NCBI GenBank assembly: GCA_030690855.1
Contig: JAUYFR010000086.1
Location: forward strand, 1-6,993
Source: Gallionellaceae bacterium
GTDB taxonomy: Bacteria > Pseudomonadota > Gammaproteobacteria > Burkholderiales > Gallionellaceae
Direction: 5' to 3'
DNA length: 6,993 nt
The notes beneath the pieces were generated by a model. The model was not told where the DNA came from. It worked only from the letters and a program-made list of their open reading frames with translations, and made no database searches. The stretch's first letter is position 1, and each line of letters opens with the position of its first letter. Of this stretch, positions 1-5,659 are shown in pieces. A program made the translations under genes and the position numbers.

Positions 1-2
1 AC

Positions 3-371
3 AACGCTATTAAAGATGAATTGAACGCGTTGGAAAATTTACAGATTAGTACCGGTTTGGCGGGTTGTAAGGTAGATGATAAAGAATCCTTGACTGCATT
101 GCGACGTATGGGCCTACGCCGCCGTGAGCATCTACCGGTTAAAGTGCTATCGCAGGGACAGCGCCGTCGCGTTGCCTTGAGTCGCTTGCTTATCGGGAAC
201 GCCCCTTTGTGGATTTTGGACGAGCCTTTGACCGCACTCGATGTGGGGGCAGTCGATTTAATGCAGGAACTTATTGGGGAACACTTGTCGAAGGGGGGGA
301 TGGTGATTTTTACCACGCACCAACCTTTGCAAGTGACTGGTGTTACTACGAAGCAATTGATGCTGTCATGA
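3..371 (+). CDS. ccmA: CcmA, heme exporter ATP-binding subunit (5' end missing)
   Basis: This is the ATPase subunit of the CcmABCD complex, a cytoplasmic ABC protein whose ATP hydrolysis releases heme-loaded CcmE from CcmC. The reading frame is open from base 3 and enters from outside the window. 122 residues are visible against about 205 in the family, so roughly the first 85, including Walker A, lie upstream. Visible ABC motifs are the signature LSQGQRRRVAL (147-179), Walker B LWILDEP with the catalytic Glu (207-227), the D-loop ALD, and the H-loop histidine in TTHQ (318-320). The signature and LSRLL context match the CcmA subfamily (usual form LSAGQ.RRVALARL). The TTG at 21 is not the true start, because in-frame NAIKDEL before it continues the usual CcmA sequence preceding ALENL. 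The stop overlaps the ccmB start (ATGA, 368-371). Partial only because of the window edge; no sign of damage. Confidence 0.96.
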   Translation, partial: NAIKDELNALENLQISTGLAGCKVDDKESLTALRRMGLRRREHLPVKVLSQGQRRRVALSRLLIGNAPLWILDEPLTALDVGAVDLMQELIGEHLSKGGMVIFTTHQPLQVTGVTTKQLMLS

Positions 372-1051
372 ATAAACTATCATTGCTTGGATTGTTAGGA
401 ACAGTCATCCGCCGTGACTTACTCTTGGCGATGCGTCGGCGCTCTGATGTGTTGACCACCTTGATATTTTTCGTGATGGTGGTGAGTTTGTTTCCGCTTG
501 GAGTTGGCCCTGAGTTGGATATGTTGCGCAAAATGGCGGGTGGCATTGTGTGGGTTGCGGCGCTGTTGTCATCCATGTTGTCGCTGGGGAGGATGTTCTC
601 AGCAGACTATTTAGATGGCACCTTGGAGCAGATGTTGTTGGCACCGCAGTCGTTATCGGTGTTGGTGTTAGGTAAAATTTTGGCGCACTGGATGCTTGCG
701 GGTTTGCCCTTGGTGTTGATTTCACCTGTGCTGGGGCTACAGTTTGACATGTCGCCAGATGCCTTACTGGTAATGGTGTTGATGTTGTTGTTAGGTACAC
801 CCATACTTAGCATGATTGGGGCGATTGGCGCGGCGCTTACCTTAGGCTTGCGCGGTGGCGGTGTGTTGGTATCTTTGCTGGTATTGCCTTTGTGTATTCC
901 GGTGCTCATTTTTGGTACGGGCGCAATTGAGGCAGTGAATACTGGCATGACGATTGTGCCGCATGCATCTTTATTGGGGGCAATGTTACTGGTTGCTTTG
1001 GTTTTTACGCCTTGGGTGACTGCTCAGGCTTTGCGTATTTCAATGGAGTGA
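368..1051 (+). CDS. ccmB: CcmB, heme exporter membrane subunit
   Basis: Integral membrane partner of CcmA in the CcmABCD complex of the inner membrane. At 227 residues it is close to the family norm of about 220. Family hallmarks are visible: FPLGVGPE (residues 42-49), IVWVAALLSSMLSLGRMF (60-77), DGTLEQMLLAP (83-93), AHWM..GLPL (106-115), LLLGTP (140-145) and a C-terminal ALRIS. About six hydrophobic segments can be traced, roughly at 30-48, 57-75, 98-124, 130-157, 165-185 and 200-220. The start is placed at ATG 368, which overlaps the ccmA stop as ATGA. The frame stays open further upstream, but that part is only ccmA read in another frame. No strong Shine-Dalgarno is visible, so translation probably depends on coupling to ccmA. 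The C-terminus is three bases from the ccmC TTG start. Confidence 0.96.
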   Translation: MNKLSLLGLLGTVIRRDLLLAMRRRSDVLTTLIFFVMVVSLFPLGVGPELDMLRKMAGGIVWVAALLSSMLSLGRMFSADYLDGTLEQMLLAPQSLSVLVLGKILAHWMLAGLPLVLISPVLGLQFDMSPDALLVMVLMLLLGTPILSMIGAIGAALTLGLRGGGVLVSLLVLPLCIPVLIFGTGAIEAVNTGMTIVPHASLLGAMLLVALVFTPWVTAQALRISME

Positions 1052-1057
1052 GATTTG
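1045..1057 (+). promoter_or_regulatory. Ribosome binding site that decides the TTG start of ccmC
   Basis: GGAG at 1045-1048 lies within the last codons of ccmB, six bases before TTG 1055-1057. No ATG or GTG start is available nearby; the first internal Met in this frame is about 36 codons in, past the first conserved region. Starting at this TTG gives a protein that aligns end to end with CcmC of E. coli, with the essential histidines at the same numbers (60 and 184). Confidence 0.75.
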
Positions 1058-1792
1058 TCGATTAACTGGTTTAAATATGCAGCCCCCTCAAATTTTTATC
1101 ACTTGGCGGGTAAATTAATTCCTTGGTTTGCAGTGCCTGCTGCAATTTTGTTCGTGGTAGGAATGTATATAGGTTTCTTCGTGGCCCCACCAGATGCCGT
1201 GCAAAGTGAGGCTTACCGCATTATTTTCATTCATGTGCCGGCTTCTATTCTTTCGATGTTCATCTATCTCATCATGGCGGGCTATGCTGCGCTGGGATTG
1301 ATTTTCAATACCCGCCTGTCTTCTATGATGGCAACCTCCTTAGCGCCGACCGGTGCATTGTTTGCGTTCATCTCACTGTGGACCGGTGCGTTGTGGGGTA
1401 AACCAATGTGGGGCGCATGGTGGGTGTGGGATGCTCGCCTGACCTCTGAACTGATTTTGTTATTTTTGTATTTGGGATTTATTGCATTGCAAGCCTCGAT
1501 TGATGACCCACGTCGCGCTGATCGTGCAGGTGCGTTATTAGCAATTGTAGGTTCAGTGAATGTGCCAATTATTTATTTCTCGGTTAAGTGGTGGAATACT
1601 TTGCATCAAGGTTCAACTATTAAATTTACCGGCACAAGTATGCACATCGCCATGCAGCAAGCCATGTTCATCACGCTCGCGGCGTGTTGGTTGTACGTGG
1701 TTGCCGTGAGCTTAGCTCGCGTGCGTAGCATTATTTTGGAACGAGAGCGCAGTACGCAATGGGTTTCGGAGCTAAGTGAGGTGCGGTCATGA
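1055..1792 (+). CDS. ccmC: CcmC, heme lyase delivering heme to CcmE
   Basis: Inner-membrane protein of the heme-handling family that attaches heme to the CcmE histidine in the periplasm. It has 245 residues, the normal family length, and about six membrane spans. The tryptophan-rich WWD heme-binding loop is at residues 119-131 (WGAWWVWDARLTS). The two axial-ligand histidines are H60 in FIHVPAS and H184 in NTLHQGS, on either side of it. The start is TTG 1055, supported by GGAG six bases upstream and by alignment of the N-terminus with known CcmC. The C-terminus is slightly unusual: after the family-typical WVSEL it ends SEVRS, and the last four codons plus stop (GAGGTGCGGTCATGA) are identical to the 3' end of the downstream repeat unit. 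The end of the gene may therefore have been rewritten by that repeat. Its stop overlaps the ATG of the first repeat micro-ORF (1789-1792). Confidence 0.97.
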   Translation: MSINWFKYAAPSNFYHLAGKLIPWFAVPAAILFVVGMYIGFFVAPPDAVQSEAYRIIFIHVPASILSMFIYLIMAGYAALGLIFNTRLSSMMATSLAPTGALFAFISLWTGALWGKPMWGAWWVWDARLTSELILLFLYLGFIALQASIDDPRRADRAGALLAIVGSVNVPIIYFSVKWWNTLHQGSTIKFTGTSMHIAMQQAMFITLAACWLYVVAVSLARVRSIILERERSTQWVSELSEVRS

Positions 1793-1875
1793 CACGGTGC
1801 GCGAATGCGGCGAGTGCGGGAGTGGCCGCGTCGAACTTCCTACACCAAACAATGAGTTTCGTTAGCAACGTTGCG
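1778..1875 (+). repeat. 98-bp tandem repeat, unit 1
   Basis: First of two direct copies between ccmC and ccmD. Its first 15 bases (GAGGTGCGGTCATGA) are the last codons of ccmC; the remaining 83 bases belong to no recognised gene. It matches unit 2 at 88 of 98 positions, with no gaps. G+C is about 59% by hand count, richer than the flanking genes look. The unit contains a possible hairpin (1807-1811 with 1825-1829) and a perfect 10-base palindrome GCAACGTTGC (1865-1874) lying directly against the GGAGGTG that begins at 1875. I see no transposase, and the only inverted-repeat structure is internal. It resembles a short dispersed repeat rather than an insertion sequence. Confidence 0.95.
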
Positions 1876-1890
1876 GAGGTGCGGTCATGA
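1789..1890 (+). CDS. 33-residue micro-ORF in repeat unit 1 (orf33a)
   Basis: Open frame from ATG 1789 to TGA 1890, with product beginning MTRCANAASAG and ending SNVAEVRS. Its start overlaps the ccmC stop as ATGA, and its stop overlaps the next micro-ORF in the same way. GAGGTG (1778-1783) sits five bases before the ATG, a usable Shine-Dalgarno. I recognise no family, signal peptide or membrane segment. Of the nine codons that differ from the second copy, six change the amino acid, so there is no sign of selection on the protein sequence. It may be translated simply to pass ribosomes from ccmC to ccmD. It could equally be a chance frame within a repeat. Whether a stable peptide is made cannot be told from sequence. 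Confidence 0.4.
   Translation: MTRCANAASAGVAASNFLHQTMSFVSNVAEVRS
1807..1829 (+). other. Possible hairpin in repeat unit 1, with a covarying counterpart in unit 2
   Basis: GCGGC (1807-1811) can pair with GCCGC (1825-1829) around a 13-base loop, with one further T-G wobble outside (1806/1830). The equivalent in unit 2 is GCGGT (1905-1909) with ACCGC (1923-1927). C1811-G1825 becomes T1909-A1923, so two of the ten differences between the units fall on the two halves of one base pair and preserve it. This is a single covarying pair in a short stem, suggestive but weak. Confidence 0.35.
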
Positions 1891-1973
1891 CACGGTGCGC
1901 GAATGCGGTGAGTGCGGGAATGACCGCGTCGAACCTCCTCCGTCAAACGATGAGTTTCGCTAGTAACGTTGCG
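1876..1973 (+). repeat. 98-bp tandem repeat, unit 2
   Basis: Second copy, directly abutting the first with an exact 98-base period. A third partial copy of 15 bases (GAGGTGAGGTCATGA, 1974-1988, one mismatch) continues into the ccmD start. The ten differences from unit 1 are all substitutions, nine of them transitions. The palindrome at the end is imperfect here (GTAACGTTGC, 1963-1972). About 10% divergence means this is not an assembly duplicate or a very recent slip: either the duplication is old or two related copies came in separately. Confidence 0.95.
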
Positions 1974-1988
1974 GAGGTGAGGTCATGA
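1887..1988 (+). CDS. 33-residue micro-ORF in repeat unit 2 (orf33b)
   Basis: Open frame from ATG 1887 to TGA 1988, with product beginning MTRCANAVSAG and ending SNVAEVRS; 27 of 33 residues match orf33a. It is preceded by GGAGGTG (1875-1881), a near-ideal Shine-Dalgarno with seven bases between GGAGG and the ATG. Its stop overlaps the ccmD start as ATGA (1985-1988). It has the same lack of a recognisable family as orf33a. Substitutions relative to orf33a are A8V, V12M, A13T, F17L, H19R and V26A. The intact start, frame and stop despite this drift suggest that openness of the frame, rather than the peptide, is what matters, if anything is selected. Confidence 0.4.
   Translation: MTRCANAVSAGMTASNLLRQTMSFASNVAEVRS
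1973..1987 (+). promoter_or_regulatory. Strong Shine-Dalgarno for ccmD, supplied at the repeat edge
   Basis: GGAGGTGA (1973-1980) matches the anti-Shine-Dalgarno of 16S rRNA over eight bases, with seven bases between GGAGG and ATG 1985. It is the best ribosome binding site in the window. The same GGAGGTG stands before orf33b (1875-1881), so each repeat unit ends in an efficient initiation signal. Confidence 0.8.
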
Positions 1989-2152
1989 ACTGGTCCGAAT
2001 TTTTTGCCATGAATGGCTACGGCTTCTATGTTTGGGGTTCTTACGGTGTCGCGGTGCTGATTTTTATGATTGAAATTATATTGGTTCGCCATAAAAGAAA
2101 AATTACATTACAGCAGTTGCGCATGATGCGTGACGCAGGAGAAGAAGAATGA
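1985..2152 (+). CDS. ccmD: CcmD, small membrane subunit of the heme-release complex
   Basis: A 55-residue protein that stabilises the CcmC-CcmE interaction and is needed to release holo-CcmE from the CcmABC complex. The N-terminal WSEFFAMNGYGFYVWGSYG closely resembles CcmD of E. coli (WNEFFAMGGYAFFVW), a distinctive family signature. One membrane span covers about residues 12-34. It is followed by a basic stretch (RHKRK, 35-39), a short amphipathic part and an acidic end (GEEE), the usual CcmD layout with a cytoplasmic C-terminus. The start at ATG 1985 overlaps the orf33b stop and has an eight-base Shine-Dalgarno. The stop overlaps ccmE (ATGA, 2149-2152). CcmD normally follows ccmC directly; here the two are separated by the repeat pair. 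Confidence 0.95.
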   Translation: MNWSEFFAMNGYGFYVWGSYGVAVLIFMIEIILVRHKRKITLQQLRMMRDAGEEE

Positions 2153-2649
2153 CACCGCGTAAAAAACGATTAATGTTTATCTTGCTAGGCTTAGCGCTAC
2201 TTGGCGGAGCTGTGGGCTTGGTATTGTTTGCACTAAAAGATAATGTCAGCTTGTATTTCACGCCAACTCAGGTGTTTAACAAAGAGGCCCCACAAGGCCG
2301 TAGTTTCCGTATTGGAGGTTTAGTGGAAGAGGGTAGTGTGGTGCGCGCCAAAGATGGGTTAACCGTGCATTTCAAAATTACTGATACTGCGAAGTCAATG
2401 GAAGTCGTTTACAAAGGCATCCTGCCGGACTTGTTTAAAGAGGGTAAAGGTGTAGTGGTACAGGGTAAGCTGCAAGAAGGCAATGTGTTTTACGCTGATG
2501 AAGTGCTTGCCAAGCATGATGAAAATTACATGCCTCCAGAAGCCAAGGATGCGTTAGATAAAGCGCAAAAATCACAAGAAAATCAACCTGTTACGCAGCC
2601 TCAGAAAAATCAATATTACACGCCCCCATCGGCGAATTCCTCTAAATAA
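2149..2649 (+). CDS. ccmE: CcmE, periplasmic heme chaperone
   Basis: Membrane-anchored chaperone that binds heme covalently on a histidine and passes it to CcmF. It has 166 residues. A basic N-terminus (TPRKKR) and a single signal anchor at about 8-29 are followed by the beta-barrel OB-fold domain (about 34-125: LYFTPTQV, RIGGLVEEGSVVR, VHFKITD, VVYKGILPDLFKEGKGVVVQG). The heme-binding motif LAKHDENYMPPE places the covalent His at 123 and the conserved Tyr at 127, the H...Y type typical of proteobacteria rather than the Cys-type CcmE. The C-terminal 35 residues are rich in Gln, Pro and Lys and probably disordered. AGGAG (2137-2141) lies seven bases before ATG 2149, and the start overlaps ccmD. 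Twelve bases separate it from ccmF. Confidence 0.98.
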   Translation: MTPRKKRLMFILLGLALLGGAVGLVLFALKDNVSLYFTPTQVFNKEAPQGRSFRIGGLVEEGSVVRAKDGLTVHFKITDTAKSMEVVYKGILPDLFKEGKGVVVQGKLQEGNVFYADEVLAKHDENYMPPEAKDALDKAQKSQENQPVTQPQKNQYYTPPSANSSK

Positions 2650-2661
2650 TCGGTACTTTCC

Positions 2662-4665
2662 ATGATTCCTCAAACTATCATTCCTGAGCTTGGAAACTTT
2701 GCGCTGATCGTTGCATTGTTTCTTGCGTTGATTCAAGGTGGCTTACCTATCTTTGGTGCGGCGCGCAGTAACTCCGTATTAATGGGCATAGCTCGACCAT
2801 TAGCGTTTGGCCAATTTGCGTTTATCACCTTCGCTTTTGTCTGTTTGTTAGTCTCGTTTATCAACAACGATTTCTCTGTGCTGTACGTGGCACAACATTC
2901 AAACTCGCAATTGCCGATTCAATACCGTATCGCAGCCCTGTGGGGTGGTCATGAAGGCTCGTTATTGTTATGGGCGTTTTTATTGGCCCTGTGGAGTGTC
3001 GCAGTTGCTTCATTTAGCAAGCATCTTCCAGGAGAAATGGTGGCTCGCGTCATCGGCGTGATGGGACTGATCTCAGTTGGCTTCCTATTGTTCATGCTGT
3101 TTACTTCTAACCCGTTTGATCGTTTGTTCCCCGCCGCGATGGATGGCCGAGATCTGAATCCGTTGCTGCAAGACCTAGGCTTGGTGATTCATCCGCCGAT
3201 GCTTTACATGGGCTATGTCGGTTTCTCAGTTGCCTTTGCATTTGCTTTGTCTGCCTTGTTGGGCGGTCAGCTTGATTCAACATGGGCTCGCTGGTCGCGT
3301 CCGTGGACGACCATTGCGTGGGTATTTATGACGCTAGGTATCGCTTTGGGAAGTTGGTGGGCCTATTACGAACTAGGTTGGGGCGGCTGGTGGTTTTGGG
3401 ACCCAGTCGAAAACGCCTCATTCATGCCTTGGCTAGTGGGCACGGCACTGATTCATTCGCTTGCGGTGACAGAAAAGCGCGGCGCATTTAAAAGTTGGAC
3501 GCTACTGTTAGCAATTTCCGCATTTTCACTGAGTTTGCTGGGAACATTTCTTGTGCGCTCTGGCGTGCTGACTTCGGTGCACGCTTTTGCGACCGATCCT
3601 AAGCGCGGTGTGTTTATTTTGTCGTTCTTGGTTGTCGTGATTGGCGCTTCGTTATTGTTGTTCGCATGGCGCGCGCCGAAAATTGGCCTCGGGGGTAAAT
3701 TCGATCTCATCTCGCGCGAATCGATGTTGTTAACCAACAACGTATTGTTGTCAGTAGCTTCCGCCTCGGTATTTCTCGGCACCCTCTATCCTTTGTTTAT
3801 GGATGCTTTGGGTTTCGGCAAGCTATCAGTCGGCCCTCCCTATTTCAATACGGTGTTTGTGCCATTGATGGCGCTGCTGATCATTATGATGGGTTTAGGC
3901 CCTGTTGCTCGTTGGAAGCAAGCGAGCTTGTCAGACATCTGGAAGAGCGTGCGCTGGGCATTCGTGGTTAGTTTAGTGCTCGCACTCTTGTTACCGTTTG
4001 CCTTGGGTACTTGGACTCCGCTAATCGCGTTAGGCTTTATGTTGGCGTTTTGGGTAATAACGACTGGCGCGTTAGATTTGCATAAACGCTTAGGCAAAGA
4101 AGGCAGCCTGATGCACCGCATAAAAAAACAATCGCTTAGCTATTACGGTATGCAGCTTGCGCACCTAGGTATCGCTGTTTTTGTGATCGGCGTGACGATG
4201 GTTAAAGGCTACGAAACCGAGCGCGATGTGCGTATGGAAATAGGCGACACAGTTGAGGCTGGAGGTTATGTATTCCGTTTTGATGGGGTGACGGATATAG
4301 AAGGACCCAACTATCGCGCTGCTCGCGGGCATGTGGTGATTAAGAAAAACGATCGCATCGTGGATGAGCTCTTCCCCGAAAAACGTAACTACAACGCTTC
4401 GGGCATGCCGATGACCGAAGCAGCGATTGAGCCGGGTCTGTTCGGCGACCTCTATGTTTCTCTCGGTGAACCAATCCCCGATAGCAATGGTGCTTGGGCT
4501 GTGCGTGTTTACGTTAAACCGTTCGTTGATTGGATTTGGGCAGGATGTGTATTGATGGCATTGGGTGGGGTTTTTGCGATTAGTGATCGTCGTTATCGTA
4601 TCCATGCCAAAAAGAATAAACAAATTCTTGAGCCGGAAGCTGTGTTGAAGGAGAAAGCAGTATGA
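2662..4665 (+). CDS. ccmF: CcmF, cytochrome c heme lyase
   Basis: Large inner-membrane protein that takes heme from holo-CcmE and, with CcmH and CcmI, attaches it to apocytochrome c. It has 667 residues, near the family length of about 650, with about 14-15 hydrophobic segments. The WWD motif (GWGGWWFWDPVENASFMPWL, about 239-258) faces the periplasm. Four conserved heme-ligand histidines are present: H177 (VIHPP), H265 (LIHSLAV), H307 (SVHAFA) and H501 (LAHLGIA), matching H173, H261, H303 and H491 of E. coli. The large C-terminal periplasmic domain (about 517-620, with RDVRMEIGD, FPEKRNYN and MTEAAIEPG) and the last span are complete. The ATG start has no clear Shine-Dalgarno in the 12-base gap after ccmE, unlike most of its neighbours. 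The start still gives the expected IPELG N-terminus. The stop overlaps ccmG (4662-4665). Confidence 0.98.
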   Translation: MIPQTIIPELGNFALIVALFLALIQGGLPIFGAARSNSVLMGIARPLAFGQFAFITFAFVCLLVSFINNDFSVLYVAQHSNSQLPIQYRIAALWGGHEGSLLLWAFLLALWSVAVASFSKHLPGEMVARVIGVMGLISVGFLLFMLFTSNPFDRLFPAAMDGRDLNPLLQDLGLVIHPPMLYMGYVGFSVAFAFALSALLGGQLDSTWARWSRPWTTIAWVFMTLGIALGSWWAYYELGWGGWWFWDPVENASFMPWLVGTALIHSLAVTEKRGAFKSWTLLLAISAFSLSLLGTFLVRSGVLTSVHAFATDPKRGVFILSFLVVVIGASLLLFAWRAPKIGLGGKFDLISRESMLLTNNVLLSVASASVFLGTLYPLFMDALGFGKLSVGPPYFNTVFVPLMALLIIMMGLGPVARWKQASLSDIWKSVRWAFVVSLVLALLLPFALGTWTPLIALGFMLAFWVITTGALDLHKRLGKEGSLMHRIKKQSLSYYGMQLAHLGIAVFVIGVTMVKGYETERDVRMEIGDTVEAGGYVFRFDGVTDIEGPNYRAARGHVVIKKNDRIVDELFPEKRNYNASGMPMTEAAIEPGLFGDLYVSLGEPIPDSNGAWAVRVYVKPFVDWIWAGCVLMALGGVFAISDRRYRIHAKKNKQILEPEAVLKEKAV

Positions 4666-5192
4666 CGCGATTTATATGGCCGTTTGTTGTATTCGTCGTA
4701 CTGGCAGGTTTTTTATATGTCGGCCTCAATCTCGATCCGCGCGAAGTTCCCTCACCGTTGGTCGGTAAGCCAGCGCCAGCCTTTACCTTGCCGCAATTAG
4801 CTGAGCCGACTAAGCAGTTTTCACCGGCCGATATGAAAGGCAAGGTGTGGTTACTCAACGTTTGGGCTTCATGGTGCGTGTCTTGCCGTGAAGAGCATCC
4901 GGTACTTCTTGACTTGGCTCGCCAAAACATCGTGCCAATTTATGGCCTCGATTACAAAGATAAACGTGCCGATGCACTGACAACCTTACGCGAGGGTGGC
5001 GATCCTTATGTGTTAAGTGTGTCTGATGCTGAAGGTCGTATCGGAATTGCTTACGGTGTGTATGGCGTGCCAGAAACTTACGTGATTGATAAACAAGGTG
5101 TCATTCAATACAAACAGATTGGTCCAGTGACACCACAAAACCTGCGTGAAAAAATCTTGCCGCTGGTGGCTGAGTTGGAGAAAAAACCATGA
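4662..5192 (+). CDS. ccmG: CcmG/DsbE, membrane-anchored thioredoxin-like thiol-disulfide oxidoreductase
   Basis: Periplasmic reductant that keeps apocytochrome c cysteines reduced, directly or through CcmH, and receives electrons from DsbD/CcdA. It has 176 residues, the usual length. One N-terminal signal anchor (about 4-22) is followed by a thioredoxin fold. The active site is WCVSC (C72, C75) in NVWASWCVSCREEHP, and the cis-proline is in GVYGVPETY (P137), both family landmarks. YGLDYKD (94-100) and GVPETYVIDKQG are characteristic of the DsbE/CcmG branch rather than general thioredoxin. The dipeptide between the cysteines is Val-Ser, not the Pro-Thr of E. coli CcmG. AAGGAG (4648-4653) lies eight bases before ATG 4662, inside the end of ccmF. 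Both ends overlap neighbours by ATGA. Confidence 0.97.
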   Translation: MTRFIWPFVVFVVLAGFLYVGLNLDPREVPSPLVGKPAPAFTLPQLAEPTKQFSPADMKGKVWLLNVWASWCVSCREEHPVLLDLARQNIVPIYGLDYKDKRADALTTLREGGDPYVLSVSDAEGRIGIAYGVYGVPETYVIDKQGVIQYKQIGPVTPQNLREKILPLVAELEKKP

Positions 5193-5659
5193 TGCGTAAA
5201 CTATTTGTTTTATTGTTTTGCTTATTACCGGTTTTTTCTTATGCGGGCGAAGCCAAAGATATGGCTGCCGACCCCGTGCTGGAAAAACGCATGATTGGCT
5301 TGGCAGAAAAACTGCGTTGTCTTGTTTGCCAAAATGAATCACTGGCTAGCTCACATGCAGAACTTGCTGAAGACCTGCGTCGTGAGGTGCGCGAGCAAAT
5401 GAACAAAGGTTTGACGGATCAAGAAATCGTTGATTATCTGGTTTCTCGATACGGTGATTTCGTTTTGTACGAACCGCCAGTGAAGTCTTATACGCTCTTG
5501 CTATGGTTCGGTCCGTTTGCTTTGCTATTAGTTGCGGGCGGAGCACTGTTTCTGCAATTGCGCAAACGTCGCCAATCGGTTCCCGAAATTGCCCTTTCTG
5601 CCGAAGCCGAACGGCGCGCGGCAACCTTACTCAACAACGATAAAGAAAACCAAGCATGA
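5189..5659 (+). CDS. ccmH: CcmH, thiol-redox and heme-ligation subunit (short form)
   Basis: Membrane-bound thioredox protein that works with CcmG and with CcmF/CcmI in heme ligation. It has 156 residues. A signal peptide is followed by a likely cleavage after SYA (residue 19), a three-helix domain with the family motif LRCLVCQN (C44, C47), and GLTDQEIVDYLVSRYGDFVLYEPP (74-97), nearly invariant in the family. One membrane span (about 103-124) precedes a basic stop (RKRR) and a short cytoplasmic tail. This corresponds to the N-terminal half of E. coli CcmH; the TPR half is the separate ccmI gene here, the usual arrangement in many proteobacteria. ATG 5189 overlaps the ccmG stop and has GGAG (5177-5180) eight bases upstream. 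A second ATG at 5192 would also give a working signal peptide. Confidence 0.97.
   Translation: MMRKLFVLLFCLLPVFSYAGEAKDMAADPVLEKRMIGLAEKLRCLVCQNESLASSHAELAEDLRREVREQMNKGLTDQEIVDYLVSRYGDFVLYEPPVKSYTLLLWFGPFALLLVAGGALFLQLRKRRQSVPEIALSAEAERRAATLLNNDKENQA

Noticed and set aside
21..23. TTG as the start of ccmA
   Set aside because: The frame is open to the window edge and the residues before it continue the CcmA sequence. The gene simply begins upstream of the window.
209..367. Upstream extension of the ccmB reading frame
   Set aside because: The in-frame extension lies inside ccmA and has no membrane or family features. ATG 368 gives the family N-terminus and an ATGA overlap.
1793..1984. Degraded extra copy of ccmD or a broken ccmC tail
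   Set aside because: The micro-ORF products (MTRCANA...) share no similarity with the CcmD N-terminus or CcmC, and have no membrane segment.
1778..1988. CRISPR array
   Set aside because: Units abut directly with no unique spacers, the period is 98 bases, and there are only two copies.
1778..1988. Insertion sequence or degenerate transposon
   Set aside because: No transposase remnant, no terminal inverted repeats and no clear target-site duplication apart from the repeat edge itself. At most a small non-autonomous repeat.
4165..4623. 152-codon minus-strand open frame opposite ccmF, and other minus-strand frames across the window
   Set aside because: They lie opposite well-recognised + strand genes, have no family features and no convincing start signals. 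They are shadows of the coding strand.
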